Notes: generated by a model not told the origin, from the letters alone. A stretch of 64,000 bases of DNA from Lacticaseibacillus suilingensis (GCF_016861845.1 NZ_BOLV01000002.1:1-64000), one strand, 5' to 3'. Positions 38,712-48,130 are shown, numbered from the stretch's first letter. A program made the numbers and translations.

Positions 38712-39155
38712 CTATTCCAGCCGTTGGGCGTAATGAATCCAGCCTGCTTCCCTGGTCGCCACCTGATCATACAAGTGCTGCGCCCCGATGTTGGTGGTGC
38801 GGGTTTGCCAAATCATCTCTTCGCACCCCTGCGCCTTGGCCCAGTCGCCGCTAGCGGCGGTGAGGGCGCGGGCCAGACCTTGCTGCCGGAATGGGGCTGC
38901 CACGAATAAGTCATTCAAAATGGTCAGTGGCTTCATGGCCCGGGTCTCGTAGGTTAAATACAGAAGCGCAAATCCCGCTAGCTGCCCGCCTGAGTCAGCC
39001 ACCAATAGCGCGCCTTGGTGTTGGGTCAGAATGCGGGTCAAAAAAGTCTGCAGCTCAGCATCCATAAACTGATGGGGTACCGTGCTCGAGGCATAGTAAT
39101 CATGAAACATCGGCACCACCTGGGGCAATTCCTCAACTTTCAACGCTCTAATCAT
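38712..39155 (-). CDS. GNAT-family N-acetyltransferase
   Basis: A 147-residue GNAT protein. The acetyl-CoA site is in LFVAAPFRQQGLARALTAA (Q/RxxGxG/A), followed by the AQHLYDQVA block. The substrate is unknown. It is separate from alsS-budA by 67 nt. Confidence 0.88.
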   Translation of the reverse strand: MIRALKVEELPQVVPMFHDYYASSTVPHQFMDAELQTFLTRILTQHQGALLVADSGGQLAGFALLYLTYETRAMKPLTILNDLFVAAPFRQQGLARALTAASGDWAKAQGCEEMIWQTRTTNIGAQHLYDQVATREAGWIHYAQRLE

Positions 39156-39222
39156 CGGTCAGTCCCCCTTTGCCTTCAGTATACGAAAAGGCCAGGGGAA
39201 ACGCCACCGAGTGTGACTGTCT

Positions 39223-39924
39223 TTAGTGTTCTGCCTTGGTAATATCCCCTAACAAATCACCATCTAAATCGGCGTTTAGGAATTCTGAATCAGCGGTTGG
39301 CAGGTGCAACTGGATATCACTAAACACCTGCGTCTGCAGGGTGCCGGCCGCCACTGTGTAGTCCAGCACATGGCCGCCAAATTGATGGTCATCTGCCAGA
39401 AAATGCAGGTGAAACCCCGGCGAGGCCATGCCAGCATACAACTGCGGCGACCAGTAACCCAGCAAGGTGCCTGCCACCTGTTCACGGGTAAAAACGGCTT
39501 GATCCGCCGCTGTCGCCGCCAGGCCAGGATAAGGCCGCTGCTGCGCCTTCACTGCGCGCGTGGTCATGTGGGCAAAGGTGCCGCGGACCTGCACCGCCGC
39601 AAATAAATTATGGGTGCCAAGGGCTGCTAGCATTTGCTGCTGCGCGGTAGCGGCCGCACCCCTGATGTCACCAGCAGATTTGAAGGCGGCAAAGTGAACG
39701 TTGGCGAATGGCACCGCGCCGTTTTCGATCACCATAACCTGGCCAGTGGCACTGACTTGGTAGACGACTCCATCCATAATGATCAGTTCGCCGTCAAGGC
39801 CGGTGAGGGTACCGATTCCGGTATCACCGTGCTTGAGTAACTCGCCAATGGCCAACGTGCCTTGAAACAAGCCAGGCACCAAGGCGCCTAACGTACCATG
39901 TTGATATAAAAGCTGATTATTCAC
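39223..39924 (-). CDS. budA: alpha-acetolactate decarboxylase
   Basis: A 233-residue zinc enzyme that turns alpha-acetolactate into acetoin. Metal-binding histidines are in GFHLHFLADDHQFGGHVLDY, and the N-terminal LYQHGTLGALVPGLFQGTL is typical. The start is a GTG at 39924 with AGGAGG upstream. It is ten nt after alsS, forming a two-gene acetoin operon that removes pyruvate and limits acidification. Confidence 0.97.
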   Translation of the reverse strand: MNNQLLYQHGTLGALVPGLFQGTLAIGELLKHGDTGIGTLTGLDGELIIMDGVVYQVSATGQVMVIENGAVPFANVHFAAFKSAGDIRGAAATAQQQMLAALGTHNLFAAVQVRGTFAHMTTRAVKAQQRPYPGLAATAADQAVFTREQVAGTLLGYWSPQLYAGMASPGFHLHFLADDHQFGGHVLDYTVAAGTLQTQVFSDIQLHLPTADSEFLNADLDGDLLGDITKAEH

Positions 39925-39934
39925 CTTGTGCCTC

Positions 39935-41602
39935 CTAGAATTGGTCATCCAACATCGCCGCGCCAAGCTTCGGGTTGTCGCTGTAGTCCACTGGAATATC
40001 CACGACGACCGGTCCAGGCGTGTTGAACGCTTCATCTAACACGGCATCCAGCTGACTGGGAGCGGTCACTCGTAGGCCTTTGGCGCCGAAGCTTTCGGCA
40101 TATTTCACAAAGTCGACCGGGCCAAAGTCGACGCCGGCTGAGCGGCCATACTTCATTTCTTCCTGAAACTTGACCATGTCATAGTAACCATCGTTCCAGA
40201 TAATGTGGACGAGATTAGCTTTCAGGCGCACTGCCGTTTCCAGTTCGGCCGCCGAAAACAGGAAGCCGCCGTCACCAGAAACTGACACCGCTTTTTCACC
40301 AGGTCGCACCAGCGTAGCCGCAATCGCCCAGGGCAAAGCCACGCCTAGCGTCTGCATCCCATTAGAGAACAGGAGCCGCCGGGGTTCATAGCTGCGGAAG
40401 TGGCGTGCCATCCAAATGTAGTGACTGCCGACATCGACGGCCACGGTCATTTTGTCGGTCACCCGGGCCTGCAAGGCCGCCACAATGCTCAGCGGATGCA
40501 CCCGGTTGTGGGCCGCTGCGGGGGCGACATCGCGGGCCTGTAGTTGTGCTTGCAAGTCAGCCAGGTAGTTTTTGGCGGCCGGTGCGACCTGATAACCGCG
40601 CACCAGTGGCGTCAAAATACTCAGGGTTTCGGAAATGTCGCCGATTAGCTCTTCCTGCGGCTGGAAGCTTTGATCCAATTCGCTTGGTTGGGCATCAATC
40701 ACCACAATCGCCGCCTTGCCATCGGCGTTCCAGTTACGCGGTTCGTATTCGACCGGATCATAACCGATGGCGATGACCAGATCACTCTTTTGCAGCAACT
40801 GATCCCCTGGCTGATTGCGGAACAAGCCGACCCGCCCAAAGAAGTTGCTTTCCTGCGCCCGGGGCACAATGCCGGCGCCTTGGAAGGTTTCGACCACCGG
40901 CAGGTCCGCGGTTTGAAGTAAATCGCGCACTGCCGCGGTCACATCAGCCGACGACGCCCGCATGCCTAACAAAAGCACGGGCAAAGCCGCTTCTTTAATG
41001 CGGCGGGCCAGGTCGGTCATATCGCCAGGTGCCGCTGGTCCGAGCTTCGGCGCCTTCACCGCGGCCAGCGATTGGGCGGTGGTTGGAGCATCGGTCACGT
41101 CTTGTGGCACCGACACAAAGCTGGCGCCTTGCTTGCCAGAGCCGGCTGCCCGCCAGGCGTTCGCCATCAGTTCTGAAATGTTATCAGGATCCTGTACTTC
41201 GGCCGCGTACTTGGTAATCGGGGCAAACATTTCAGCGTTGCGCATGCTTTGGTGGGCCGAACGCAGTAAGTCCTTGCGCTGCACCTGCCCGGCAATGGCC
41301 AGGACAGGATCGCCTTCTGCCGTCGCTGTCACCAGGCCAGTGGCCAAGTTAGCGGCCCCAGGCCCAGAGGTGGTCAGCACGACCCCTGGTTGGCCGGTGA
41401 TGCGGCCAACCCCGGCGGCCATGAAGGCGGCGTTTTGTTCATGGCGGGTCACAACTAACTGCGGGGTCCGTGAATCGGTCGGATGCTCCAGCTTTTCAAA
41501 GACGCGGTCGATTTTCGCCCCTGGAATGCCAAAGACAAACGGAACCTGGTGATTGATCAGGCTCTCAACAATTAAATCTGCACCATACCGCTTTTCTGTC
41601 AT
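39935..41602 (-). CDS. alsS: catabolic acetolactate synthase AlsS
   Basis: A 555-residue TPP enzyme joining two pyruvates into acetolactate. It has an N-terminal PYR domain with [14 protein letters not shown], a central domain and the TPP motif [15 protein letters not shown] to NDGYYDMV in the C-terminal domain. It lacks a regulatory small subunit gene, as expected for the FAD-independent catabolic type. The ATG at 41602 follows GAGGAGA; earlier in-frame codons lie in the promoter. Confidence 0.97.
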   Translation of the reverse strand: MTEKRYGADLIVESLINHQVPFVFGIPGAKIDRVFEKLEHPTDSRTPQLVVTRHEQNAAFMAAGVGRITGQPGVVLTTSGPGAANLATGLVTATAEGDPVLAIAGQVQRKDLLRSAHQSMRNAEMFAPITKYAAEVQDPDNISELMANAWRAAGSGKQGASFVSVPQDVTDAPTTAQSLAAVKAPKLGPAAPGDMTDLARRIKEAALPVLLLGMRASSADVTAAVRDLLQTADLPVVETFQGAGIVPRAQESNFFGRVGLFRNQPGDQLLQKSDLVIAIGYDPVEYEPRNWNADGKAAIVVIDAQPSELDQSFQPQEELIGDISETLSILTPLVRGYQVAPAAKNYLADLQAQLQARDVAPAAAHNRVHPLSIVAALQARVTDKMTVAVDVGSHYIWMARHFRSYEPRRLLFSNGMQTLGVALPWAIAATLVRPGEKAVSVSGDGGFLFSAAELETAVRLKANLVHIIWNDGYYDMVKFQEEMKYGRSAGVDFGPVDFVKYAESFGAKGLRVTAPSQLDAVLDEAFNTPGPVVVDIPVDYSDNPKLGAAMLDDQF

Positions 41603-41623
41603 GTTTAAGTCTCCTCTTGAATT

Positions 41624-41664
41624 CGTATGTTTCAAATCATACGCCTTCTGTTTCATAAATGAAA
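41624..41664 (-). promoter_or_regulatory. alsS promoter overlapped by two inverted repeats
   Basis: Minus-strand TTTCAT (41659-41664) and TATGAT (41636-41641) are spaced by 17 bp. CGTATG-N8-CATACG (41624-41643) covers the -10 and TTTCAT-AA-ATGAAA (41651-41664) covers the -35. Both look like operator sites, but I cannot name the regulator. Confidence 0.5.
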
Positions 41665-41741
41665 GGGATAAGTTCAAATTGTTTTTTGCTTGGGGTTTTT
41701 ACTGTACTATTCCAACCGATAATCTGTATTATATTTAGGCT

Positions 41742-41779
41742 AAAAAAACGTCCTGCTGTTATCACCAGCAAGACGTTTT
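41742..41779 (-). terminator. terminator of the ABC exporter operon
   Basis: AAAACGTC-TGCTG/CAGCA-GACGTTTT (41745-41779, one mismatch) is followed on the minus strand by TTTTTTTAG. Confidence 0.9.
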
Positions 41780-41782
41780 CCC

Positions 41783-43573
41783 TTATTCAATGGCCGTATC
41801 ACCATTTTGCAGTTCATACATATCGAAGTACCGGCCTTTTTTGGCCAACAGTTCTTCATGGGTACCGCGCTCAATAATGCGCCCGGCATCCAGCACCAGA
41901 ATCAAATTAGCATCTTTAATGGTCGACAGCCGGTGGGCAATCGCAATCGACGTCCGGCCTTTGCGCAACCGGCGCAGACCCTCTTGAATCATGGTTTCGG
42001 TTTCGGTATCAATATTCGCCGTCGCTTCATCCAACACCAGAATCTTCGGGTTAGTGACAATGGTCCGGGCAAAGGACAGCAACTGGCGCTCACCGCTGGA
42101 GAATTGACTGCCGCCTTCAATCACCCGGGCATGGTACTGATGCGGCAACTTCTCAATGAATTGATCTGCCTGCACAAATTTCGCTGCCGCTTGCACCTGT
42201 TCGTCGGTGATATCCTGATTGAACAAGCGAATGTTCGAGGAAATGTCACCATAGAACATGAAGGAGTCTTGGAGCACCAGCCCCAATTTTTGCCGCAGCT
42301 CTGGCATTGGGTAATCGCGAATATCGCGGTCATCAATTAAAATCTCCCCGGTGCCGAACTCATAGAATCGCATCATGACATTGATGATCGAGCTTTTACC
42401 GGACCCGGTGTGCCCGACCAGCGCGACCGTTTCGCCGGGATTAGCGATGAAGCTGATGTCATGCAGAATATCGTGCTTACCGTCATAGGCAAACGACACA
42501 TGACGGAATTCGATTTTGCCTTTGGTGATGGTGGCATCGGCGCCAGGATTTTGCGCCGGCGCGTATTCCTGATCATCCAGAATGCGGAAAATTCGACTAC
42601 CGGCGACAATCCCATCTTGGAAGAAGGACAGCGAATCCATCATGTTCGTCATGGGATTGAAGAAGTTCGCCACGTACTGGGTGAAAGCATAAACCACCCC
42701 AGCCGCCACGAAGTTATCCAGCGACATCACCCCAAACGCCCACAGCACCACGACTAAACCGAGGCTGTAAAGCAGGTTGATGATTGGCGACAGCAACAGC
42801 GAATTGGTTCTGATCATCGCTTTGCGCGTGGCCAGATAATCTTCGTTGGTCGCTTCAAACTCCTTGGTGATGCGCTTTTCTTGGCGGAATTGTTGAATGA
42901 TGCCGATGCCTTCAATGGACTCATTCAGCTTGGTGTTCAATTCACTGAGCTTTTCACGCATATGCCGATACACTTTGGAACTGTACTGGCTGTAGTACCA
43001 AATCGCGAACAAGAGCAGCGGCATGAAGGCCAGCACATACAAGGCAATGCGGTGATTCAAGTTCCACATCATGACAAAACTCGAGACGACCGAGAACAAG
43101 CCGACGATCACGGACAACAGGACGTTCCAAAAATCACCCAAAGTCATCGTATCATTAGTAACCCGGCTGACAATCGAGCCGGCTGGCGTCTGATCAAAAT
43201 ACCGCATTCCCAGGGTGTGCAGTTTACGGAACAACTCGCGCCGCACATCTTCCAGCCCGCGCTCAGCCCCCATCAAGAAGGCAAAGTTCTGAATAAACTG
43301 GAACACCGCCTTCAAGACGACGCCAAACGCATACAAAGCCGCAAAACCCAGCAAAATCTGGACCGTGGCGGATTTGTTTTGCAAATAGCGATCCATGAAT
43401 TCTTGCAAAATGTAGGGCAAGGCCACGTTCGTCCCAGCCAGCAGCCCTGCCGCTAGCAGTGCGCCCAGGAATTGGCGCCAGTAGAGTTTGGTGTATCCCA
43501 TCAGCCGGACAAAAATGCGCATTTGTTGCTTGAACGGAATGCTCTTGGACCAAGCACTTTCATATTTAGCCAA
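41783..43573 (-). CDS. ABC exporter half, catalytically intact subunit (LmrD/BmrD-like)
   Basis: A 596-residue fusion of six membrane helices (about 1-320) and an ATPase domain. Walker A is GHTGSGKSS. Walker B is KILVLDEATANID with the catalytic Glu, and the H-loop His is in IAIAHRLST. The signature motif is unusual, FSSGERQ instead of LSGGQ. The start is a TTG at 43573 with AAGGTGA upstream; it overlaps its partner's end by 8 nt. It probably forms a heterodimeric multidrug exporter with the preceding gene. Confidence 0.93.
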   Translation of the reverse strand: MAKYESAWSKSIPFKQQMRIFVRLMGYTKLYWRQFLGALLAAGLLAGTNVALPYILQEFMDRYLQNKSATVQILLGFAALYAFGVVLKAVFQFIQNFAFLMGAERGLEDVRRELFRKLHTLGMRYFDQTPAGSIVSRVTNDTMTLGDFWNVLLSVIVGLFSVVSSFVMMWNLNHRIALYVLAFMPLLLFAIWYYSQYSSKVYRHMREKLSELNTKLNESIEGIGIIQQFRQEKRITKEFEATNEDYLATRKAMIRTNSLLLSPIINLLYSLGLVVVLWAFGVMSLDNFVAAGVVYAFTQYVANFFNPMTNMMDSLSFFQDGIVAGSRIFRILDDQEYAPAQNPGADATITKGKIEFRHVSFAYDGKHDILHDISFIANPGETVALVGHTGSGKSSIINVMMRFYEFGTGEILIDDRDIRDYPMPELRQKLGLVLQDSFMFYGDISSNIRLFNQDITDEQVQAAAKFVQADQFIEKLPHQYHARVIEGGSQFSSGERQLLSFARTIVTNPKILVLDEATANIDTETETMIQEGLRRLRKGRTSIAIAHRLSTIKDANLILVLDAGRIIERGTHEELLAKKGRYFDMYELQNGDTAIE

Positions 43574-45332
43574 TGGTTTCACCTTCAATCTTGTTCTCAA
43601 TCTGACTTTGCAGCTCTTGCTTGGCCCACATTTCGGCGTACCAGCCATCGCTGGCCAGCAGCTGTTCATGCGTGCCGCGTTCAATCACATGGCCGTCTTG
43701 CAGCACAATGATTTGGTTGGCATGCATGACGGAACTCAAACGTTGCGCCGCGATAATGGTGGTTTTGTTCTGGCGCTCATGTTTCAAGTTGGCCAGAATT
43801 TCTGATTCTGTTTTGGCATCAACTGCCGATAGCGAATCATCTAAGATCAGCAGCTCAGGGGTGGTAATGACGGCGCGGGCAATCGCCAAGCGCTGCTTCT
43901 GGCCACCAGACAAGCTGACGCCGCGTTCACCGACCAACGTGCCGTAGCCTTCGGTAAAGTCGAGGATATCGTTATGCACGGCGCTTTCCCGCGCGGCGTC
44001 TTCCACTTCGCCTTGCACCTTGTCAAAGGAGCTAAAGCGAATATTATCCGCCACACTGGTGGAGAACAGGAAGTTATCCTGCGGCACATAGCCAATTGAA
44101 TCCAGTAGCGCATCCAAGGTGTAAGCCTTAATGTTGTGGCCGCCGAAATCGATTTCGCCATCGTAATTGTCAAATTCGCGCAGCAGGAGCTTGAAAATCG
44201 TGCTCTTCCCAGCGCCAACCCGGCCCACAATGCCTAGGGTTTCCCCTTCTGGTAAGGTGAAATGCACATTCACCAAGGTGGCGTGGTCGTCATCCGGGTA
44301 GCTGAACTTGTTGACCTTGAAGCGAATATCACCTTGTGCCGGCGTTTGAATGGCGTCAGGCGCCTCAATGATGGCGCTTTGCTCGTTCAAAAGGGACTGG
44401 ACCCGGTCATAGGACGCGTTCCCGCGTTCCAGCACGTTGAACAGGCGGCCAATGGCAAACATCGGCCAGACCAGCGAACTGACATACGACACGAAGGATA
44501 CCAGCTGACCAATCGTGATTTGACTGGTGACCACCAAATGGCCGCCATAAATAATGGTGACCACATAGGTAATCCCCATAATTAAACTGGTGGTGGGATC
44601 AAACAGCGAATCAATGAAGTTGACCCGCTTATTGATGCCGATGGTGCGGTCCACAATCCGGTCAAAGTCTTCGGTGTCTTCTTTTTCCTGGCCAAAGGTC
44701 TTGATCACCTTAATCCCGGAAATCGATTCTTGCGTCTTATCATTCAACCGGGAAAACGCCGCTTGCGAATGGGCAAATTCGCGGTGCAAGCGCATCCCCA
44801 GCCGCCGGGCCATCACCGCCAAAAGCGGCATGGGCAAAATGGCCAGAATCGTCAGTCGCCAGTCGACAAACATGATCATGGCAATGATTGTGGTCGTACC
44901 GGTGATGAGTGAATCAAATAAGGTCAAAATCCCAGCGCCGGCCACGTTTTGAATCGCATTCAGGTCATTGGTGGCATGCGCCATCAAATCGCCAGTCCGG
45001 TGGCGCTGATAAAAGGTGGCATCCATTTTCATAAAATGCCAAAACAGCCGCGACCGCAGTGTTTTTTCAAGCTGGGCCGCGCCACCCCAAATCGCGGTCC
45101 GCCAGCCGTAGCGGAACAGATACTGGCCAACCCCGGCGGCAATCAGCAGGCCGAGCATCAGCCATAGTTTTTCGACCGTCAGTGCATGGCCGTCCATCAA
45201 GTCAATCAAGCTCCCGATAACCTTGGGTGGAATCAAATTGACTAGGGCGACCAGTACCAGAAACAGAATGCCAAACAGGTAGCGTTTGCGCTCTGCCTTA
45301 AAGTACCAGCCTAATTTTTTGAAAATCCCCAT
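43566..45332 (-). CDS. ABC exporter half, degenerate-site subunit (LmrC/BmrC-like)
   Basis: A 588-residue half-transporter with an N-terminal membrane domain and ATPase domain. Walker A is GRVGAGKST and the signature VSLSGGQKQRLAIAR is canonical. The Walker B residue is Asp (ELLILDDSLSAVD) instead of Glu, and the H-loop reads AAQRLS with Gln in place of His. This asymmetry is the hallmark of heterodimeric exporters. The start is ATG 45332 behind AGGAGG. Confidence 0.93.
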   Translation of the reverse strand: MGIFKKLGWYFKAERKRYLFGILFLVLVALVNLIPPKVIGSLIDLMDGHALTVEKLWLMLGLLIAAGVGQYLFRYGWRTAIWGGAAQLEKTLRSRLFWHFMKMDATFYQRHRTGDLMAHATNDLNAIQNVAGAGILTLFDSLITGTTTIIAMIMFVDWRLTILAILPMPLLAVMARRLGMRLHREFAHSQAAFSRLNDKTQESISGIKVIKTFGQEKEDTEDFDRIVDRTIGINKRVNFIDSLFDPTTSLIMGITYVVTIIYGGHLVVTSQITIGQLVSFVSYVSSLVWPMFAIGRLFNVLERGNASYDRVQSLLNEQSAIIEAPDAIQTPAQGDIRFKVNKFSYPDDDHATLVNVHFTLPEGETLGIVGRVGAGKSTIFKLLLREFDNYDGEIDFGGHNIKAYTLDALLDSIGYVPQDNFLFSTSVADNIRFSSFDKVQGEVEDAARESAVHNDILDFTEGYGTLVGERGVSLSGGQKQRLAIARAVITTPELLILDDSLSAVDAKTESEILANLKHERQNKTTIIAAQRLSSVMHANQIIVLQDGHVIERGTHEQLLASDGWYAEMWAKQELQSQIENKIEGETIG

Positions 45333-45354
45333 GCCTCGCAACCCTCCTCATAAT

Positions 45355-45397
45355 TAGAACCGCTAAGGCGTCAATGATGAACGCCTAAGAGTTCAAT
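45355..45397. promoter_or_regulatory. inverted repeat in front of the ABC exporter operon
   Basis: GAAC..GCTAAGGCGT and ACGCCTAAG..GTTC form an imperfect inverted repeat with arms of about 15 nt and a centre of about 9 nt, without a T-run. It lies about 20 nt upstream of the start codon and may be an operator or RNA hairpin. Confidence 0.45.
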
Positions 45398-45429
45398 AAT
45401 AATCGCGTGATAATTCACCATTTGATGAC

Positions 45430-45465
45430 AAAACAAAACGGCCCAGTCATTAAGGAGACCGAACC
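45430..45465 (-). terminator. terminator after yneF
   Basis: GGTTCGGTC/GACTGGGCC (45440-45465, three G-T wobbles) is followed on the minus strand by GTTTTGTTTT. Confidence 0.7.
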
Positions 45466-45489
45466 GCTTCCTAGATCATCATCGTCAGA

Positions 45490-45714
45490 CTACTTGCCTG
45501 AGCGTTTCTGAGCTTGCTTCATTTGGGCCATCATCTGGTTAAGCTTTTTCTGGGATGGCTTTTGCCCCATTGACATCATCATGGTTTGAAGCATTTCCTC
45601 ATTTACAGGAGGATTATCGCGGAAGTATTTTTTCATATAAGCACGCGCGCCGAAGAAGCCAGCGGCGCCGCCGGCCAGCAAGCCGACGATCAATCCGAAT
45701 ACAAACATCATCAT
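45490..45714 (-). CDS. yneF: YneF family (UPF0154) membrane protein
   Basis: 74 residues: one N-terminal membrane helix with a Gly/Ala-rich pattern ([20 protein letters not shown]), then the conserved [28 protein letters not shown]. This is a widespread Firmicutes family of unknown function. GGGGAGG precedes the ATG triplet. Confidence 0.93.
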   Translation of the reverse strand: MMMFVFGLIVGLLAGGAAGFFGARAYMKKYFRDNPPVNEEMLQTMMMSMGQKPSQKKLNQMMAQMKQAQKRSGK

Positions 45715-45790
45715 TTATTCCTCCCCTCGTCGTGTCGATGCACGTAATTCAACTCTTTCATTGTACAAAACGAGCCTGCAGTTTGAAAGC

Positions 45791-46036
45791 CTAATCTTGC
45801 CGTAATCCGTGTTTCTTTTGTAAGTCACGAATCTTTTTCGGCGTGACTTCGTGGCCTTGCTTGTCAAAAAACTGCGTGGTTTCGAGCTGTTGGGCAAAAC
45901 CGGCCCGAAAGTCTTTGATATAAGCCGCGCGCAATTCTTTGCGCTCGGCCTCCTCAGCAGCGGTTAAACCCTCTGCTTTGGCCTTATGCGCCAGTTCATT
46001 GATGCGATCGAGCCGTGCTTGTGGTTGTTGAGCCAT
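45791..46036 (-). CDS. ynzC: DUF896 family protein (YnzC-like)
   Basis: 81 residues with the family pattern ARINELA...GLTAAEEAERKELRAAYIKDFRAGF (seen here as LDRINELAHKAKAEGLT) and the C-terminal Val-Thr-Pro-Lys block. This is a small two-helix protein of unknown function often found next to lexA or yneF. AGAGGTGA precedes the ATG. Confidence 0.92.
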   Translation of the reverse strand: MAQQPQARLDRINELAHKAKAEGLTAAEEAERKELRAAYIKDFRAGFAQQLETTQFFDKQGHEVTPKKIRDLQKKHGLRQD

Positions 46037-46048
46037 GACTATTCACCT

Positions 46049-46219
46049 CTAATTCAAATGAATCGTGCGCAGGTGGTACCCGGCTGGCACTTCACCAGGA
46101 AACGGGGCCGCCTGCATCATCTGCAGATACTCTTGAGCGCGCTTAGCCGAACGAAAAGCCTTGATCAGCCGCAGTGCGGTACCTTGAGCATAATACACAA
46201 TCGTGACGACATCATCCAT
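46049..46219 (-). CDS. small conserved-looking protein of unknown function (56 aa)
   Basis: It starts MDDVVTIVYYAQGTALRLI and ends PAGYHLRTIHLN. A strong AAAGGAGG ribosome-binding site lies nine bases before ATG 46219. It lies between the rplS terminator and ynzC with only 12 nt to ynzC, suggesting co-transcription. It is probably a small beta-alpha protein; I recognise no family. A longer frame reaching into rplS was rejected. Confidence 0.65.
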   Translation of the reverse strand: MDDVVTIVYYAQGTALRLIKAFRSAKRAQEYLQMMQAAPFPGEVPAGYHLRTIHLN

Positions 46220-46243
46220 CCTAAGCGCCTCCTTTCGCAATGC

Positions 46244-46272
46244 ATAAAAAAAGACCGCAAGCGCGGCCTTTT
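46244..46272 (-). terminator. terminator after rplS
   Basis: AAAAGGCCGC/GCGGTCTTTT (46249-46272, one wobble) with a 4-nt loop and TTTTTTT on the minus strand follows rplS by 5 nt. Confidence 0.92.
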
Positions 46273-46277
46273 CCGAA

Positions 46278-46625
46278 TTAACGGCGCTTCTCTTTGATCC
46301 GAGCAGCCTTCCCGCGCAGTGCACGCAGGTAGTAAAGCTTGGCCCGACGAACTTGGCCGTGACGAACAACTTCGATCTTCTCAACGCGAGGCGTGTGAAG
46401 TGGGAAGGTCCGTTCAACCCCAACGCCATTGGACATCTTCCGTACCGTGTAAGTAGCGGAAATGCCAACGCCGCGGCGCTTGATGACAACCCCTTCGAAC
46501 AGCTGGATACGTTCGCGTTCGCCTTCAACGATCTTGGCGTAAACCCGAACCGTATCACCAGGCCGGAAGTCTGGGATATCTGTGCGCAATTGCGCTTTGG
46601 TAATTTCTTCAATCAATGGATTCAT
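46278..46625 (-). CDS. rplS: 50S ribosomal protein L19
   Basis: A 115-residue L19: [33 protein letters not shown] and the C-terminal [23 protein letters not shown] 46625 is preceded by AGAAGGAGA. It has its own promoter and a leader that looks like the Firmicutes L19 leader. Confidence 0.98.
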   Translation of the reverse strand: MNPLIEEITKAQLRTDIPDFRPGDTVRVYAKIVEGERERIQLFEGVVIKRRGVGISATYTVRKMSNGVGVERTFPLHTPRVEKIEVVRHGQVRRAKLYYLRALRGKAARIKEKRR

Positions 46626-46635
46626 CGATGTTTCT

Positions 46636-46690
46636 CCTTCTTCCGACATTCATAAGCGTCCCGCCCAGCGGAATATCGTTGTTATGTGAT
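46636..46690 (-). promoter_or_regulatory. L19 leader (ribosomal protein autoregulatory RNA)
   Basis: CGATATTC pairs with GAATGTCG around an inner CCGC/GCGG hairpin, just before the rplS ribosome-binding site. Shape and position fit the L19 leader described in low-GC Gram-positive bacteria; the assignment is from memory of the family's shape. Confidence 0.6.
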
Positions 46691-46705
46691 TGCTCACAGT
46701 CAAAA

Positions 46706-46734
46706 ATTTTAGCATAGGTTGCCAGCGGTGTAAA
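46706..46734 (-). promoter_or_regulatory. rplS promoter
   Basis: TTTACA (46729-46734) and TAAAAT (46706-46711) are spaced by 17 bp on the minus strand. Confidence 0.8.
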
Positions 46735-46797
46735 GAGAATTTGTTGACAGGCATCTAAAGGCTACGCAAGGTGGCCGCTCTTAGCCGGATGGATTGC

Positions 46798-47562
46798 CTA
46801 ATCTGTCTCCGGCTCGCCAGCGTCAATGGTGCGTGCCTCACGTTTCACTTCGGCCAAGAGCTTCTGAGCGTTTTGATCTAAGGCCAACCCATCAAGCAGA
46901 TCTGGCCGGCGCTGCCATGTCCGGCGCAGCGATTCCTTGAGCCGCCACTGGGCAATCAACTGGTGATTACCATTTTGCAGCACCTCAGGCACCGCCATTC
47001 CCCGGTATTCTGGGGGCCGGGTGTATTCAGGATACTCGAGCAAGCCGTTTTCAAAACTGTCGGTTGGGGCACTTTCGGCATTGCCCAATACACCGGGCAA
47101 TAACCGAGCAATCGCATCAATCATGATCATGGCTGGCATTTCACCACCGGTCACCACGAAATCACCCAGTGAGTACTCGTCGGTGACCAAGCTGCGAATC
47201 CGTTCATCATAGCCTTCATAGTGGCCACAAATGAACACCAAATGGTCCGCCTGCGCCAGCTGTTTAGCTTCAGTTTGGTCAAAGCGTTTGCCAGCTGGAT
47301 CCAGCAAAATCACGCGCTTGGGCCCTGGGTGTTGGGCGGTGAGGTCATCCATCGCCTCAAATATCGGCTCTGGTTTCAGCAGCATCCCGGCGCCGCCGCC
47401 ATAAGGGGTATCGTCAACGTGATTGTGCTTGTCATGGGAATACTGGCGAAAGTCAGTCACGGCAAAGTCGAGTAAGCCTTTTTCCAGCGCCTTACCCATG
47501 ATGCTTTCGGTCAAAGGGGCAAACATGCCTGGAAACAGGCTTAAGACATCAATCCGCATCAT
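46798..47562 (-). CDS. trmD: tRNA (guanine37-N1)-methyltransferase TrmD
   Basis: A 254-residue SPOUT methylase: [44 protein letters not shown] and [12 protein letters not shown] (knot region). It protects against frameshifting by making m1G37. It overlaps the rimM stop; the first of two adjacent ATGs at 47562 was chosen because GGAAGGG lies seven bases upstream. Confidence 0.97.
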   Translation of the reverse strand: MMRIDVLSLFPGMFAPLTESIMGKALEKGLLDFAVTDFRQYSHDKHNHVDDTPYGGGAGMLLKPEPIFEAMDDLTAQHPGPKRVILLDPAGKRFDQTEAKQLAQADHLVFICGHYEGYDERIRSLVTDEYSLGDFVVTGGEMPAMIMIDAIARLLPGVLGNAESAPTDSFENGLLEYPEYTRPPEYRGMAVPEVLQNGNHQLIAQWRLKESLRRTWQRRPDLLDGLALDQNAQKLLAEVKREARTIDAGEPETD

Positions 47563-48067
47563 CAATCAACCCTTCCGGCACCTCGACATGCGCCACTTTT
47601 TGCGCCAAGTCGATGTCCAGCACCACGCTTTTGAGAAATGGTAACAGAATATCACTTTTACCCGACCGGGGAATGACCCACACATCATTGGCCCCAGGGC
47701 TCAGAATTTCGCTGACTTGCCCTAAGGTTTGGCCCGCTTGGTCAATCACAGTCAGGCCCACGAGGTCATGATAGTAGTATTCGCCTGGGGCCAGTTCTGC
47801 CTGGTCCGCTTCATCAACGGTCAGCTCGCAGCCTTTGTACTTCTCGATGGCATTGATGTCATCGAAGCCGGCAAAGGTGAGCAGATACATCTGCTTTTGT
47901 GGCCGAGCGTTGACCACCGTCACTGGGAGCGGTGGTTTCGCCTCAATCACCAGCTTGCTACCTTTTGCGAATCGCTGCTCAGGAAAATCGGTCACCGGTA
48001 CCACCTTGACCTCCCCGCGAATGCCATGCGTATTGACGATTTTGCCAACCAAATAGCGCTCTGTCAT
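47549..48067 (-). CDS. rimM: 16S rRNA processing protein RimM
   Basis: A 172-residue 30S maturation factor with an N-terminal RimM domain ([20 protein letters not shown]) and a C-terminal PRC barrel ([13 protein letters not shown]...). The ATG at 48067 follows GGGAGG. It lies just after a terminator that separates it from rpsP-khpA, so its expression depends on read-through or an unseen promoter. Confidence 0.96.
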   Translation of the reverse strand: MTERYLVGKIVNTHGIRGEVKVVPVTDFPEQRFAKGSKLVIEAKPPLPVTVVNARPQKQMYLLTFAGFDDINAIEKYKGCELTVDEADQAELAPGEYYYHDLVGLTVIDQAGQTLGQVSEILSPGANDVWVIPRSGKSDILLPFLKSVVLDIDLAQKVAHVEVPEGLIDDAD

Positions 48068-48101
48068 AACTACCTCCCTGATGATGTGACTTGATGATGT
48101 G

Positions 48102-48130
48102 AAAAAAGACCGGCGGCTGCCGGTCTTTTT
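48102..48130. terminator. terminator between khpA and rimM
   Basis: AAAAAGACCGGC/GCCGGTCTTTTT with a very short loop, flanked by A- and T-runs, overlaps the khpA stop codon. It should strongly reduce transcription into rimM-trmD. Confidence 0.88.
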
